Below are positions 17,905 through 26,799 of a stretch of DNA of 64,000 nucleotides, piece after piece. A program made the translations under genes and the position numbers. Positions within the stretch are counted from its first letter, which is position 1. Every line of letters begins with the position of its first letter. Source of the stretch: Streptomyces caelestis (GTDB lineage: Bacteria > Actinomycetota > Actinomycetes > Streptomycetales > Streptomycetaceae); the NCBI RefSeq assembly GCF_001279005.1, contig NZ_LGCN01000265.1:124001-188000 (forward strand), read 5' to 3'. Below the pieces are notes generated by a model, which saw nothing but the letters and a program-made list of their open reading frames with translations, made no database searches and was not told the DNA's origin.

Positions 17905-18831
17905 GTGCTGGGTCCCGTGATTCTCGCCGCGTCGCGCAGCGACCGGATGCGACGCCTGATCTCGGCGGCCCCGGTGACCAAACAGGTCGTGGACCGGTTC
18001 ATCCCCGGGGAGACCGTCGACAAGGTCCTGCCGATCGTCCGGGAGCTCACCGGCAACGGCCTCGAACTCACGATGGACGTCGTCGGCGAGGACATCACCA
18101 CCCCCGAGCAGGCCGCCGCCGCGCGGGACGCCTACCTGGAGCTGATCGACCGGCTGAAGCCGCTGGAGCTCGGCGCCCGCGCCGAGATGTCGGTGAAGCT
18201 GTCGATGTTCGGGCAGGCCCTCCCCGGCGGCCACGAGCTGGCGCTCGCCAACGTCCGCCCGGTCGTCGAGGCCGCCGCCGGGATCGGCACCACGGTGACG
18301 CTGGACGCCGAGGACCACACCACCCTCGACTCGATGTTCGCCATCCACGAGGAGCTGCGGAAGGACGTCCCGCAGACCGGCTGCGTCATCCAGGCCTACC
18401 TCTTCCGCACCGAGGAGGACGCGCGACGCCTCGCCGCGGCCGGCAGCCGGGTACGGTTGGTGAAGGGCGCCTACAAGGAGCCCGCCGAGGTCGCCTACCA
18501 GCAGAAGCACGAGATCGACAAGGCGTACGTGCGCATCCTGCGGACGCTGATGGAGGGCGAGGGCTACCCGATGATCGGGTCCCACGACCCGCGCCTGATC
18601 TCCATCGCCCAGGAACTGGCCCGCACCGCCGGACGCAAGCTCGACGAGTACGAGTTCCAGATGCTCTACGGCATCCGCGGCGACGAGCACCTGCGGCTCG
18701 CCGCCGAGGGGCACCGCATGCGCGTCTACACGGCCTACGGCACCGACTGGTACGGCTACTTCATGCGGCGCTTGGCGGAGAAGCCGGCCAACCTGCGGTT
18801 CTTCGCCCGCAGCATGATCACCAAGGGCTGA
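17905..18831 (+). CDS. Proline dehydrogenase
   Basis: 308-residue monofunctional FAD-dependent proline dehydrogenase oxidising proline to pyrroline-5-carboxylate. Core beta8alpha8-barrel motifs are present: MSVKLSMFGQ, TVTLDAEDHTTLDS, IQAYLFRTEEDARRL, RLVKGAYKEPAEVAY (FAD/substrate Lys and Arg region), and the C-terminal FQMLYGIRGDEHLRLAAEGH with RVYTAYGTDWYGYFMRRL. GTG at 17905 with TGGAGG 6 bases upstream. It precedes pruA by 35 bases, forming a two-gene proline-to-glutamate operon. Confidence 0.95.
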   Translation: MLGPVILAASRSDRMRRLISAAPVTKQVVDRFIPGETVDKVLPIVRELTGNGLELTMDVVGEDITTPEQAAAARDAYLELIDRLKPLELGARAEMSVKLSMFGQALPGGHELALANVRPVVEAAAGIGTTVTLDAEDHTTLDSMFAIHEELRKDVPQTGCVIQAYLFRTEEDARRLAAAGSRVRLVKGAYKEPAEVAYQQKHEIDKAYVRILRTLMEGEGYPMIGSHDPRLISIAQELARTAGRKLDEYEFQMLYGIRGDEHLRLAAEGHRMRVYTAYGTDWYGYFMRRLAEKPANLRFFARSMITKG

Positions 18832-18866
18832 CACCACACCGCTCACGACAAGGAGTTACGCCACCC

Positions 18867-20498
18867 ATGGACGCTGTGACCCAGGTCCCCACCCCCGTCA
18901 ACGAGCCGGTGCACGGCTACGCCCCCGGGACGCCCGAGCGTGCCCGGCTGGAGGCCAGGCTCAAGGAGCTGGCCGACAACCCGATCGACCTCCCCTGCAC
19001 CATCGGCGGCGAGAAGCGGATGGGCGGCGGCGAGCGCTTCGACGTCGTGCAGCCGCACAACCACAAGGCCCGCCTGGGCACCTACGCCAACGCCACCCAG
19101 CAGGACGCCCGCGACGCCATCGACGCGGCCCTCGCCGCCGCGCCCGCCTGGCGCGCGATGTCCTTCGACGACCGCGCGGCGATCATCCTGCGCGCCGCCG
19201 AGCTGCTGGCCGGTCCCTGGCGCGAGACCATCGCCGCCTCCACGATGCTGGGCCAGTCCAAGACCGCGCAGCAGGCCGAGATCGACAGCCCCTGCGAGCT
19301 GGTCGACTTCTGGCGCTTCAACGTCCACTACGCGCGCGGCATCCTCGCCGAGCAGCCCCCGGCCAACTCCCCGGGCGTGTGGAACCGCCTCGACCACCGT
19401 CCGCTGGAGGGCTTCGTCTACGCGATCACGCCCTTCAACTTCAGCGCGATCGCCGCCAACCTGCCCACCGCGCCCGCCCTGATGGGCAACGTCGTCGTCT
19501 GGAAGCCGTCCCCGACGCAGACCCACGCCGCCGTGCTGCTGATGCGGCTGCTGGAGGAGGCCGGTCTGCCCAAGGGCGTCATCAACCTCGTCACCGGCGA
19601 CGGCATCGAGGTCTCCGAGGTCGCCCTGGAACACCGGGACCTGGCCGGCATCCACTTCACCGGTTCGACCAGGACCTTCCAGCACCTGTGGAAGACGGTC
19701 GGCCGGAACATCGAGAAGTACCGCACCTACCCGCGCCTGGTCGGCGAGACCGGCGGCAAGGACTTCCTCGTCGCCCACCCGAGCGCCGACCGCGCGGTGC
19801 TGAAGACCGCGCTGACCCGCGGCGCCTTCGAGTACCAGGGCCAGAAGTGCAGCGCCACCTCGCGCGCGTACATCCCGGCGTCGATCTGGAACTCCGGCTT
19901 CAAGGAGGAGTTCGCGGCCGAGGTCGACCACATCGCCATGGGTGACGTCACCGACCTGTCGAACTTCATCGGCGCCGTCATCGACGAGCGGTCCTTCGCC
20001 AAGAACAAGGCCGCCATCGACCGTGCCAAGGAGGACCCGGCCTGCACGATCGTCGCGGGCGGCTCCTACGACGACTCGGTCGGCTGGTTCGTCCGCCCGA
20101 CCGTCATCGAGTGCGCCGACCCGGAGAACGAGGTGTTCCGCACCGAGTACTTCGGCCCGATCCTCGCCGTGCACGTCTACGAGGACGAGCAGTACGACGC
20201 GATGCTGACCCAGATGGAGTCGGTCTCCGACTACGCCCTCACCGGCTCGGTCATCGCGAACGACCGTGCGGCGGCGGCGTACACGATGGAGAAGCTGCGC
20301 TACGCGGCCGGCAACTTCTACATCAACGACAAGTCGACCGGCGCCGTCGTCGGCCAGCAGCCCTTCGGCGGCGGCCGCGCCTCCGGCACCAACGACAAGG
20401 CCGGCGCCCCGCAGAACCTGATGCGCTGGACGCTGACCCGCGCCATCAAGGAGACGCTGGTCCCGCCGACCGACTACGGCTACCCGCACATGGGCTGA
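18867..20498 (+). CDS. pruA: 1-pyrroline-5-carboxylate dehydrogenase
   Basis: 543-residue NAD-dependent aldehyde dehydrogenase converting P5C/glutamate semialdehyde to glutamate, the second step of proline catabolism. The general-base Glu is in LVGETGGKDFLVAHPSAD and the catalytic Cys in YQGQKCSATSRAY; ITPFNFSAIAANLP and the C-terminal VGQQPFGGGRASGTNDKAG are typical of the P5CDH group. ATG at 18867 with AAGGAGTTACG upstream. Ends at a strong terminator. Confidence 0.97.
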   Translation: MDAVTQVPTPVNEPVHGYAPGTPERARLEARLKELADNPIDLPCTIGGEKRMGGGERFDVVQPHNHKARLGTYANATQQDARDAIDAALAAAPAWRAMSFDDRAAIILRAAELLAGPWRETIAASTMLGQSKTAQQAEIDSPCELVDFWRFNVHYARGILAEQPPANSPGVWNRLDHRPLEGFVYAITPFNFSAIAANLPTAPALMGNVVVWKPSPTQTHAAVLLMRLLEEAGLPKGVINLVTGDGIEVSEVALEHRDLAGIHFTGSTRTFQHLWKTVGRNIEKYRTYPRLVGETGGKDFLVAHPSADRAVLKTALTRGAFEYQGQKCSATSRAYIPASIWNSGFKEEFAAEVDHIAMGDVTDLSNFIGAVIDERSFAKNKAAIDRAKEDPACTIVAGGSYDDSVGWFVRPTVIECADPENEVFRTEYFGPILAVHVYEDEQYDAMLTQMESVSDYALTGSVIANDRAAAAYTMEKLRYAAGNFYINDKSTGAVVGQQPFGGGRASGTNDKAGAPQNLMRWTLTRAIKETLVPPTDYGYPHMG

Positions 20499-20512
20499 CG
20501 CCCACCCCACCC

Positions 20513-20555
20513 CCGGACGGGCCAGGTCACCCCCCGACCTGGCCCGTCCGGTGTT
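20513..20555 (+). terminator. Terminator of the proline operon
   Basis: Perfect 16-bp stem: CCGGACGGGCCAGGTC (20513-20528) with GACCTGGCCCGTCCGG (20536-20551), followed by TGTTTT. Confidence 0.9.
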
Positions 20556-20589
20556 TTCGCAGGTGGGAGAGGTGCGACCCGGTCCACCG

Positions 20590-20700
20590 TCTCAGATAGT
20601 AGGAAGTCCGAGTAATTGTGCAGACAGAAGCACTCCGCTCCTCTAACTTTGTAGGAGCCGAACGACTCGCTCGATCAAGCGAACGGCGGTCGTGAGCCGG
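20590..20700 (+). promoter_or_regulatory. AT-richer promoter region upstream of the small ORF and leuB
   Basis: A conspicuously AT-rich patch (CTCAGATAGTAGGAAGTCCG, then AGTAATTGTGCAGACAGAAG) precedes a possible promoter: CAGACA (20621-20626), 17-base spacer, TAACTT (20644-20649). The patch is about 150-200 bases ahead of the small gene and 350 ahead of leuB. It is the only good promoter candidate between the pruA terminator and leuB. Confidence 0.4.
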
Positions 20701-20801
20701 GCCCCGTGCAGGCAATCCCTGCGGTCCGCCGCTCCCCGCCCCTTCCGGTGTCTCGCAACCCCCTTTCCGCACTCCACGTATGCCGAAGGAGTCGATGACC
20801 C

Positions 20802-20933
20802 ATGGCCGAGACGACCGTCCGCCGCCGCGTCCGTCACACCCCCCACACCAGCGAATCCGACCGCAAGAACGCCGCCGCGGCGCTCCAGCGCGCCCTCGAC
20901 CGCAGGGACAACGGCGGCTCGACCGGCCACTGA
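20802..20933 (+). CDS. Small conserved basic protein
   Basis: 43-residue protein starting MAETTVRRRVRHTPHTSESD and ending LDRRDNGGSTGH, with a helical AAAALQRAL middle. ATG at 20802 has GAAGGAG about 10 bases upstream, and codon third positions are almost all G or C. I remember a similar small ORF at this place in other Streptomyces, but no function. It ends 67 bases before leuB and is probably co-transcribed with it. Confidence 0.6.
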   Translation: MAETTVRRRVRHTPHTSESDRKNAAAALQRALDRRDNGGSTGH

Positions 20934-21000
20934 CACGCCGACGGCGTCCGTATGCCGGACGCCGCATGTCATCCCGTGGGACGAGGAGTAGGGTGCCCGC

Positions 21001-22044
21001 ATGTCTCGCAGCATCAATCTCGCAGTGATCCCCGGTGACGGCATCGGCCAGGAGGTCGTGGCCGAAGGTCTCAAGGTCCTCTCCGCCGTCCTTCCGCAGG
21101 ATGTGAAGCTGGAGACCAAGGAGTACGACTTCGGCGCCAAGCGCTACCACGCCACCGGTGAGACCCTCACCGACGCCGACCTCGACGAGCTGAAGCGGCA
21201 CGACGCCATCCTGCTCGGCGCCATCGGCGACCCCTCGGTCCCCTCCGGCGTCCTCGAGCGCGGCTTCCTGCTCAAGCTCCGCTTCGCCTTCGACCACCAC
21301 GTCAACCTGCGCCCGTCGAAGCTCCTCCCGGGTGTCGCCACCCCGCTCGCCGGGCAGCCGGAGATCGACTTCGTCGTGGTCCGCGAGGGCACCGAGGGGC
21401 CGTACACGGGCAACGGCGGCACCATCCGCAAGGGCACGCCGCACGAGGTCGCCACCGAGGTGTCCGTGAACACGGCCTTCGGCGTCGAGCGCGTGGTCCG
21501 CGACGCCTTCGCCCGCGCCCAGGCCCGGCCGCGCAAGAAGCTCACGCTGGTCCACAAGAACAACGTGCTGACCTTCGCCGGCCACCTGTGGACGAACGTG
21601 TTCAACAAGGTGGCCGAGGAGTTCCCCGAGGTCACCACCGACTACATCCACGTCGACGCCGCGACGATCTACCTCGTCACCGACCCGGCCCGCTTCGACG
21701 TCATCGTCACCGACAACCTCTTCGGCGACATCATCACCGACCTCGCCGCGGCCGTCTCCGGCGGCATCGGCGTCGCGGCCTCCGGCAACATCAACCCGGG
21801 CCGCGCGTTCCCGTCCATGTTCGAGCCCGTGCACGGCTCGGCCCCGGACATCGCCGGTCAGGGCAAGGCCGATCCCAGCGCCACGGTCCTGTCCGTCGCC
21901 CTCCTGCTGCGTCACCTCGGCCACGACGCCGAGGCGGCCCGCATCGAGGACGCCGTCTCCGCCGACCTCGCGGAGCGCGGCGCCCTGCCCGCCCGCAGCA
22001 CCTCGCAGATCGGCGACGCGCTCGCCGCGCGAGTAGCCGGCTGA
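21001..22044 (+). CDS. leuB: 3-isopropylmalate dehydrogenase
   Basis: 347-residue NAD-dependent decarboxylating dehydrogenase of leucine synthesis (3-isopropylmalate to 2-ketoisocaproate). Motifs: [17 protein letters not shown] at the N-terminus, substrate-binding Arg-rich [30 protein letters not shown], catalytic Lys in LVHKNNVL, metal-binding [15 protein letters not shown] and [23 protein letters not shown] at 21001 after GAGGAGTAGGG. Leucine genes are dispersed, with leuCD 28 kb away and leuA outside the window. Confidence 0.97.
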   Translation: MSRSINLAVIPGDGIGQEVVAEGLKVLSAVLPQDVKLETKEYDFGAKRYHATGETLTDADLDELKRHDAILLGAIGDPSVPSGVLERGFLLKLRFAFDHHVNLRPSKLLPGVATPLAGQPEIDFVVVREGTEGPYTGNGGTIRKGTPHEVATEVSVNTAFGVERVVRDAFARAQARPRKKLTLVHKNNVLTFAGHLWTNVFNKVAEEFPEVTTDYIHVDAATIYLVTDPARFDVIVTDNLFGDIITDLAAAVSGGIGVAASGNINPGRAFPSMFEPVHGSAPDIAGQGKADPSATVLSVALLLRHLGHDAEAARIEDAVSADLAERGALPARSTSQIGDALAARVAG

Positions 22045-22068
22045 CCCGGCGCCCCCTCGAAAACATTC

Positions 22069-22103
22069 GAAGCCGCCGGGTCGCATTCGCACCCGGCGGC
22101 TTC
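22069..22103 (+). terminator. leuB terminator
   Basis: Perfect 13-bp stem GAAGCCGCCGGGT (22069-22081) with ACCCGGCGGCTTC (22091-22103), loop CGCATTCGC, 25 bases after leuB. Confidence 0.85.
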
Positions 22104-22178
22104 CCCCTGTCCCCGCCGGGTGCCACCATCGACCACCGGGCCGCATTCACCCTGTTTCTTCCGCCGCCGCCTCCGGGC

Positions 22179-22184
22179 GATAAT
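22179..22184 (+). promoter_or_regulatory. Candidate -10 of ilvE
   Basis: GATAAT lies 115 bases before ilvE, after the leuB terminator. TTCTTC 17 bases upstream is a weak -35. Transcription would start near 22191, about 12 bases ahead of the short ORF at 22203. Confidence 0.4.
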
Positions 22185-22202
22185 CGGACGCGGAGCCGCG
22201 GA

Positions 22203-22280
22203 ATGAGGGAATGCTCGGACGTCCTAGTACTGGCCACCGGCCGTACGGGCGTGTGCGCGGCCCGTCACTACAACCGGTGA
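22203..22280 (+). CDS. Putative ilvE leader peptide with Val-Leu-Val-Leu
   Basis: A 25-codon ORF between the candidate promoter and ilvE. Residues 7-10 are Val-Leu-Val-Leu, encoded GTC CTA GTA CTG; CTA and GTA are rare codons here, as in the ilvB leader. A GGAG lies about 8 bases before the ATG, and the stop is 13 bases before ilvE. No terminator follows, but ACGGGC and GCCCGT can pair downstream of the Val/Leu codons, so any control would be translational or by another mechanism. The ORF could also be fortuitous. Confidence 0.4.
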   Translation: MRECSDVLVLATGRTGVCAARHYNR

Positions 22281-22293
22281 AGGACAACCACTC

Positions 22294-23382
22294 ATGACGA
22301 CGCCCACGATCGAGCTCAAGCCCTCGGCGCACCCGCTCTCGGACGCAGAGCGCGAGGCGATCCTGACCAGCCCCGGGTTCGGCCGCCACTTCACCGACCA
22401 CATGGTGACGATCAAGTGGACCGAGGGCCGCGGCTGGCACGACGGCCAGCTCGTCCCGTACGCGCCGATCTCCCTCGACCCCGCGACCACCGTCCTGCAC
22501 TACGCGCAGGAGATCTTCGAGGGGCTGAAGGCCTACCGTCAGCCCGACGGTTCCGTCGCCACCTTCCGCCCCGAGAAGAACGCCGAGCGCTTCCAGCGCT
22601 CCGCCAAGCGCCTCGCGATGCCCGAACTGCCGGTCGAGACCTTCATCGAGGCGTGCGACGCCCTCGTCGCGCAGGACAAGGCATGGGTGCCGGCGCACGG
22701 CGGCGAGGAGTCCCTCTACCTGCGCCCCTTCATGATCGCCACCGAGGTCGGGCTGGGGGTGAAGCCCGCCAACGAGTACCTGTTCCTGGTCATCGCCTCC
22801 CCGGCCGGCGCCTACTTCCCGGGCGGCGTGAAGCCGGTCTCCATCTGGGTCTCGGAGGACCGCGTCCGCGCCGTCCCCGGCGGCATGGGCGACGCCAAGA
22901 CCGGCGGCAACTACGCGGCCTCCCTGCTCGCCCAGGCCGAGGCCGCCGTCAAGGGCTGCGACCAGGTCTGCTACCTCGACGCGGTCGAGCACCAGTGGGT
23001 CGAGGAACTGGGCGGCATGAACCTGTACTTCGTCTACGGCGACAGGATCGTCACCCCCACCCTCAGCGGCTCCATCCTGGAGGGCGTCACCCGTGACTCC
23101 CTGCTGGGCGTCGCCCGCGACCTCGGCTACGAGGCCGTCGAGGAGCGCGTCTCCGTCGAGCAGTGGCAGCGCGACTCGGAGAACGGCACCCTCACCGAGG
23201 TCTTCGCCTGCGGTACGGCGGCCGTCATCACCCCCGTCGGCACGGTGAAGCGGACCGGCGCCGAATGGCGGCAGAGCGGCGGCGAGCCCGGCGAGGTCAC
23301 CCTCCGGCTGCGCCGGGCCCTCCTCGACATCCAGCGCGGCACTGCCGAGGACAAGCACGGCTGGATGCACCGGCTGGGTTAG
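22294..23382 (+). CDS. ilvE: Branched-chain amino acid aminotransferase
   Basis: 362-residue fold-type IV PLP enzyme catalysing the last transamination in Val, Leu and Ile synthesis. The PLP-binding Lys is in [21 protein letters not shown], with [20 protein letters not shown] and [13 protein letters not shown] as further class IV motifs, and the N-terminal [18 protein letters not shown] is present. Length matches the long actinobacterial/eukaryote-like IlvE. ATG at 22294 with GAAGGA 9 bases upstream. It may be preceded by a leader ORF (22203). Confidence 0.96.
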   Translation: MTTPTIELKPSAHPLSDAEREAILTSPGFGRHFTDHMVTIKWTEGRGWHDGQLVPYAPISLDPATTVLHYAQEIFEGLKAYRQPDGSVATFRPEKNAERFQRSAKRLAMPELPVETFIEACDALVAQDKAWVPAHGGEESLYLRPFMIATEVGLGVKPANEYLFLVIASPAGAYFPGGVKPVSIWVSEDRVRAVPGGMGDAKTGGNYAASLLAQAEAAVKGCDQVCYLDAVEHQWVEELGGMNLYFVYGDRIVTPTLSGSILEGVTRDSLLGVARDLGYEAVEERVSVEQWQRDSENGTLTEVFACGTAAVITPVGTVKRTGAEWRQSGGEPGEVTLRLRRALLDIQRGTAEDKHGWMHRLG

Positions 23383-23466
23383 GCCGGATCCCCGCGGGTG
23401 AACACACACTGCCCGCATCCTGAGACGGAACGTGAGCGCGGGGGCGGACTGTGCCAGACTGCCTCC

Positions 23467-23517
23467 GTGCTCTCGTTCGCCACGATTATTGGCAGCAGGC
23501 GCGCCGGTCCGCAGTGA
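23467..23517 (+). CDS. cimA leader peptide with Thr-Ile-Ile (MLSFATIIGSRRAGPQ)
   Basis: A 16-codon ORF with adjacent ACG ATT ATT (Thr-Ile-Ile); ATT is very rare in this genome. A -10-like CAGACT (23455-23460) ends 6 bases before the GTG, which suggests a leaderless transcript. A terminator with a T tract follows 54 bases after the stop. Since CimA commits carbon to isoleucine, Ile codons in an attenuator leader make biological sense. The start codon choice is less certain than for ilvB. Confidence 0.65.
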   Translation: MLSFATIIGSRRAGPQ

Positions 23518-23571
23518 CCGCACGTACGACACGGTACGGGCGGACACCGTCGTCCTCGACCCGCGCGCAGA

Positions 23572-23596
23572 CCTCTCGCACCCGCGAGGGGTTTTT
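23572..23596 (+). terminator. cimA attenuator terminator
   Basis: CCTCTCGC (23572-23579) pairs with GCGAGGGG (23584-23591) with one G-T pair and loop ACCC, followed by five T residues. It lies 108 bases before cimA and 190 after ilvE, so it may also end ilvE transcription. Confidence 0.8.
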
Positions 23597-23704
23597 CTGT
23601 TTCCTGGCCCACCCGCAGCCGGGGAACGGGGCGTGGGGGACCATGGGGGAACGGTGGAACCGGTCATTCCGGTAGACCGAGATCAATTCAGGAGCCTTCA
23701 GACC

Positions 23705-25309
23705 ATGACCGCACCCAGCGAGCCCGACGACTCGTTCCACGTCTTCGACACCACCCTGCGCGACGGCGCCCAGCGCGAGGGCATCAACCTCACGGTCGCC
23801 GACAAACTCGCCATCGCCCGGCACCTGGACGAGTTCGGCGTGGGCTTCATCGAGGGCGGCTGGCCCGGCGCGAACCCGCGGGACACCGAGTTCTTCGCCC
23901 GTGCCCGGCAGGAGATCGAGTTCCGGCACGCCCGGCTGGTCGCCTTCGGCGCCACCCGCCGCGCCGGCGCCACCGCCTCGAAGGACCCGCAGGTGAGGGC
24001 GCTTCTCGACTCCGGCGCGCAGGTGATCACGCTGGTCGCGAAGTCCCACGACCGCCATGTCGAGCTCGCCCTGCGCACCACCCTCGAGGAGAACCTCGAG
24101 ATGGTCCGCGACACGGTGTCCTTCCTCAAGGAGCAGGGCCGCCGGGTCTTCGTCGACTGCGAGCACTTCTTCGACGGCTACCGCGCCAACCCCGAGTACG
24201 CGAAGGCGGTGGTCCGCGCCGCGTCCGAGGCCGGCGCCGACGTGGTCGTCCTGTGCGACACCAACGGCGGCATGCTCCCGGCGCAGATCCAGGCCGTGGT
24301 CTCCACCGTGCTCGCCGACACCGGCGCCCGGCTGGGCATCCACGCCCAGGACGACACCGGCTGCGCGGTCGCCAACACCCTCGCCGCCGTCGACGCGGGC
24401 GCCACCCACGTCCAGTGCACCGCCAACGGCTACGGCGAGCGGGTCGGCAACGCCAACCTGTTCCCGGTGGTGGCGGCCCTGGAGCTGAAGTACGGCAAGC
24501 AGGTCCTGCCCGAGGGCCGGCTGCGGGAGATGACCCGCATCTCGCACGCCATCGCCGAGGTCGTCAACCTCACCCCGTCCACGCACCAGCCGTACGTCGG
24601 CGTCTCCGCCTTCGCGCACAAGGCCGGACTGCACGCCTCCGCGATCAAGGTCGACCCGGACCTCTACCAGCACATCGACCCCGAGCAGGTCGGCAACACC
24701 ATGCGGATGCTGGTCTCCGACATGGCCGGGCGCGCCTCCATCGAGCTCAAGGGCAAGGAGCTCGGCATCGACCTCGGCGGCGACCGTGAACTGGTCGGCC
24801 GGGTCGTCGAGCGGGTCAAGGAGCGTGAGCTCAAGGGCTACACGTACGAGGCGGCCGACGCCTCCTTTGAGCTGCTGCTGCGCGCGGAGGCCGAGGGCCG
24901 GCCGCTGAAGTACTTCGACGTCGAGTCCTGGCGCGCGATCGTCGAGGACCGCCCCGACGGCACCCACGCCAACGAGGCCACGGTGAAGCTGTGGGCCAAG
25001 GGCGAGCGCATCGTGGCCACCGCTGAGGGCAACGGCCCGGTCAACGCCCTGGACCGCGCCCTGCGCGTCGCCCTGGAGAGGATCTATCCGCAGCTCGCCA
25101 AGCTGGAGCTGGTCGACTACAAGGTCCGCATCCTCGAGGGCAAGCACGGCACCCAGTCCACCACCCGCGTCCTGATCTCCACGTCCGACGGGGCGGGGGA
25201 GTGGTCGACGGTGGGCGTCGCCGAGAACGTCATCGCCGCGTCCTGGCAGGCGCTGGAGGACGCCTACGCGTACGGGCTGCTGCGGGCAGGCGTGGAACCG
25301 GCCGCGTAG
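23705..25309 (+). CDS. cimA: (R)-citramalate synthase
   Basis: 534-residue member of the homocitrate/isopropylmalate synthase family. The barrel starts with FDTTLRDGAQREGINLTVAD (catalytic Arg-Asp), and the metal site includes HAQDDTGCAVANTLAAVDAG and QCTANGYGERVGNANLF; the C-terminal LeuA-allosteric domain is present. The HAQDD variant of the usual HCHND motif and the length are typical of CimA (TIGR00977) rather than LeuA. It condenses pyruvate and acetyl-CoA, giving a threonine-independent route to 2-ketobutyrate and isoleucine. ATG at 23705 with AGGAG about 11 bases upstream. Confidence 0.9.
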   Translation: MTAPSEPDDSFHVFDTTLRDGAQREGINLTVADKLAIARHLDEFGVGFIEGGWPGANPRDTEFFARARQEIEFRHARLVAFGATRRAGATASKDPQVRALLDSGAQVITLVAKSHDRHVELALRTTLEENLEMVRDTVSFLKEQGRRVFVDCEHFFDGYRANPEYAKAVVRAASEAGADVVVLCDTNGGMLPAQIQAVVSTVLADTGARLGIHAQDDTGCAVANTLAAVDAGATHVQCTANGYGERVGNANLFPVVAALELKYGKQVLPEGRLREMTRISHAIAEVVNLTPSTHQPYVGVSAFAHKAGLHASAIKVDPDLYQHIDPEQVGNTMRMLVSDMAGRASIELKGKELGIDLGGDRELVGRVVERVKERELKGYTYEAADASFELLLRAEAEGRPLKYFDVESWRAIVEDRPDGTHANEATVKLWAKGERIVATAEGNGPVNALDRALRVALERIYPQLAKLELVDYKVRILEGKHGTQSTTRVLISTSDGAGEWSTVGVAENVIAASWQALEDAYAYGLLRAGVEPAA

Positions 25310-25327
25310 GGGACCCGTACGGCCCGT

Positions 25328-25358
25328 CCGGCAGGGGCGTCTTCGGAGCCCTTGCCGG
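25328..25358 (+). terminator. cimA terminator hairpin
   Basis: CCGGCAGGGGC (25328-25338) pairs with GCCCTTGCCGG (25348-25358), 11 bp with one G-T pair, 18 bases after the cimA stop; no T tract. Confidence 0.6.
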
Positions 25359-25416
25359 CCCCGATGTCCGTTTGCGGACGGATTCGGGTAGCTTCGAAGA
25401 CATGAAGGACGCGACG

Positions 25417-26754
25417 ATGCGTACCCTCGTACGCCTGCTGATCGTGCCGGTGGCCGCCGTACTGGCGGTTCTGGTGGCCGGTGCGCCGGGGGCGCGGGCG
25501 GCCACCGACGTCTCGGAGATCGCCCGCGCGCTGCGCGAGAGCCCCGTCTACGTCGACCCCGCGGCCCAGGACATCCTGGCGAAGTCCGACGCCGAGGCGC
25601 TCGCCAACAAGATCGAGGACGCGGACGAACCCGTCTTCGTGGCGGTCCTCCCGGCGGACTACCCGACGCAGGACCTCTTCCAGAACCTGCGCACCGAGAC
25701 CGGCGTCACCGGTCTGTACGGCATCCGCCTCGGCGACCGGTTCGACGCGCGCGCCGACAGCAGCGTGCTCAGCCGTCAGGGCGTGCGGAACCTGGTCACG
25801 TCCGTGCAGGGCGCCGGCGACGCCAAGGCCCAGCTGAACGACTTCGTCGACAGCGCGCTGCGCAACACCGGCGGCTCCGCGCCGAACTCGTGGAGTGACG
25901 GTTCGAGCGGGGTCCCCGTCGGCGGGCTGATCACCGTCGGTGCGCTGGCGGCGGCCGGCGGCGCGGGCGTCTACGCCGTGTCCCGCCGCAACCGGCGCCG
26001 CCGCGAGGAGGAGCAGCGGTCCGCGCTGGAGAAGCTGCGGGTGGTGGTGGACGAGGACATCACCGCGTTCGGCGAGGAGCTCGACCGCCTCGACTTCCAT
26101 CCCGGCGAACCCGGCGCGGACGACGCGATGCGCGCGGACTACGCGCACGCGCTGGACGCCTATGAGCGGTCCAAGTCGTTCATGGCCGCGGCCCGCAAAC
26201 CGGAGGACGTCCGGGCCGTCACCCAGGCCGTGGAGGACGGCCGCTTCGCCCTCGCCTCCCTCGCCGCCCGCCGGGAGGGACGGCCGCTGCCGGAGCGCCG
26301 TCCGCCCTGCTTCTTCGACCCGCGTCACGGTCCCTCGGTCGCCGACGTCGTCTGGACGCCGCCGGGCGGTGCCGAGCGCGAGGTCCCGGTCTGCGCGGCC
26401 GACCGGACCCGTCTCGCCGACGGCCTCGACCCCGTCATCCGCGAGGTCGACACCGACTACGGGCGCCGCCCCTACTGGGACGCCGGTCCCGCCTACGGCC
26501 CCTGGGCCGGCGGCTACTTCGGCGGCGGCCTGCTGCCCGGCCTGCTCGTCGGCACCATGCTCGGCGGCATGATGGCCGGCCCCGCCTACGGGGCCGCCTA
26601 CGGCGCCGGCTACGGCGACTTCGGCGGCTACGAGGGCGGCGACGTCTCCGGCGCGGACTTCGACGGCGGGGACTTCGGCGGCGGTTTCGGCGGAGGCGGC
26701 GGCTTCGGCGGCGGGGACTTCGGGGGCGGCGGGGACTTCGGCGGAGGGTTCTGA
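25417..26754 (+). CDS. Secreted/membrane protein with glycine-rich C-terminus
   Basis: 445-residue protein with a cleavable-type signal peptide (RTLVRLLIVPVAAVLAVLVA, then GAPGARA), an extracytoplasmic domain of about 150 residues (VYVDPAAQDILAKSDAEALA...), a single transmembrane helix near 170-195 (GLITVGALAAAGGAGVYAVS), a basic cytoplasmic helical segment, and a C-terminal tail made of repeated Gly-Gly-Asp/Phe units. I do not recognise a function; TPM-domain proteins share this general plan. ATG at 25417 is preferred because GAAGGA lies 7 bases upstream; ATG 25402 is also in frame. Confidence 0.75.
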   Translation: MRTLVRLLIVPVAAVLAVLVAGAPGARAATDVSEIARALRESPVYVDPAAQDILAKSDAEALANKIEDADEPVFVAVLPADYPTQDLFQNLRTETGVTGLYGIRLGDRFDARADSSVLSRQGVRNLVTSVQGAGDAKAQLNDFVDSALRNTGGSAPNSWSDGSSGVPVGGLITVGALAAAGGAGVYAVSRRNRRRREEEQRSALEKLRVVVDEDITAFGEELDRLDFHPGEPGADDAMRADYAHALDAYERSKSFMAAARKPEDVRAVTQAVEDGRFALASLAARREGRPLPERRPPCFFDPRHGPSVADVVWTPPGGAEREVPVCAADRTRLADGLDPVIREVDTDYGRRPYWDAGPAYGPWAGGYFGGGLLPGLLVGTMLGGMMAGPAYGAAYGAGYGDFGGYEGGDVSGADFDGGDFGGGFGGGGGFGGGDFGGGGDFGGGF

Positions 26755-26799
26755 CCGGCCGGGGGATCCTGCCTCGGCCACCCGTGTCCCGCCGGGCGC

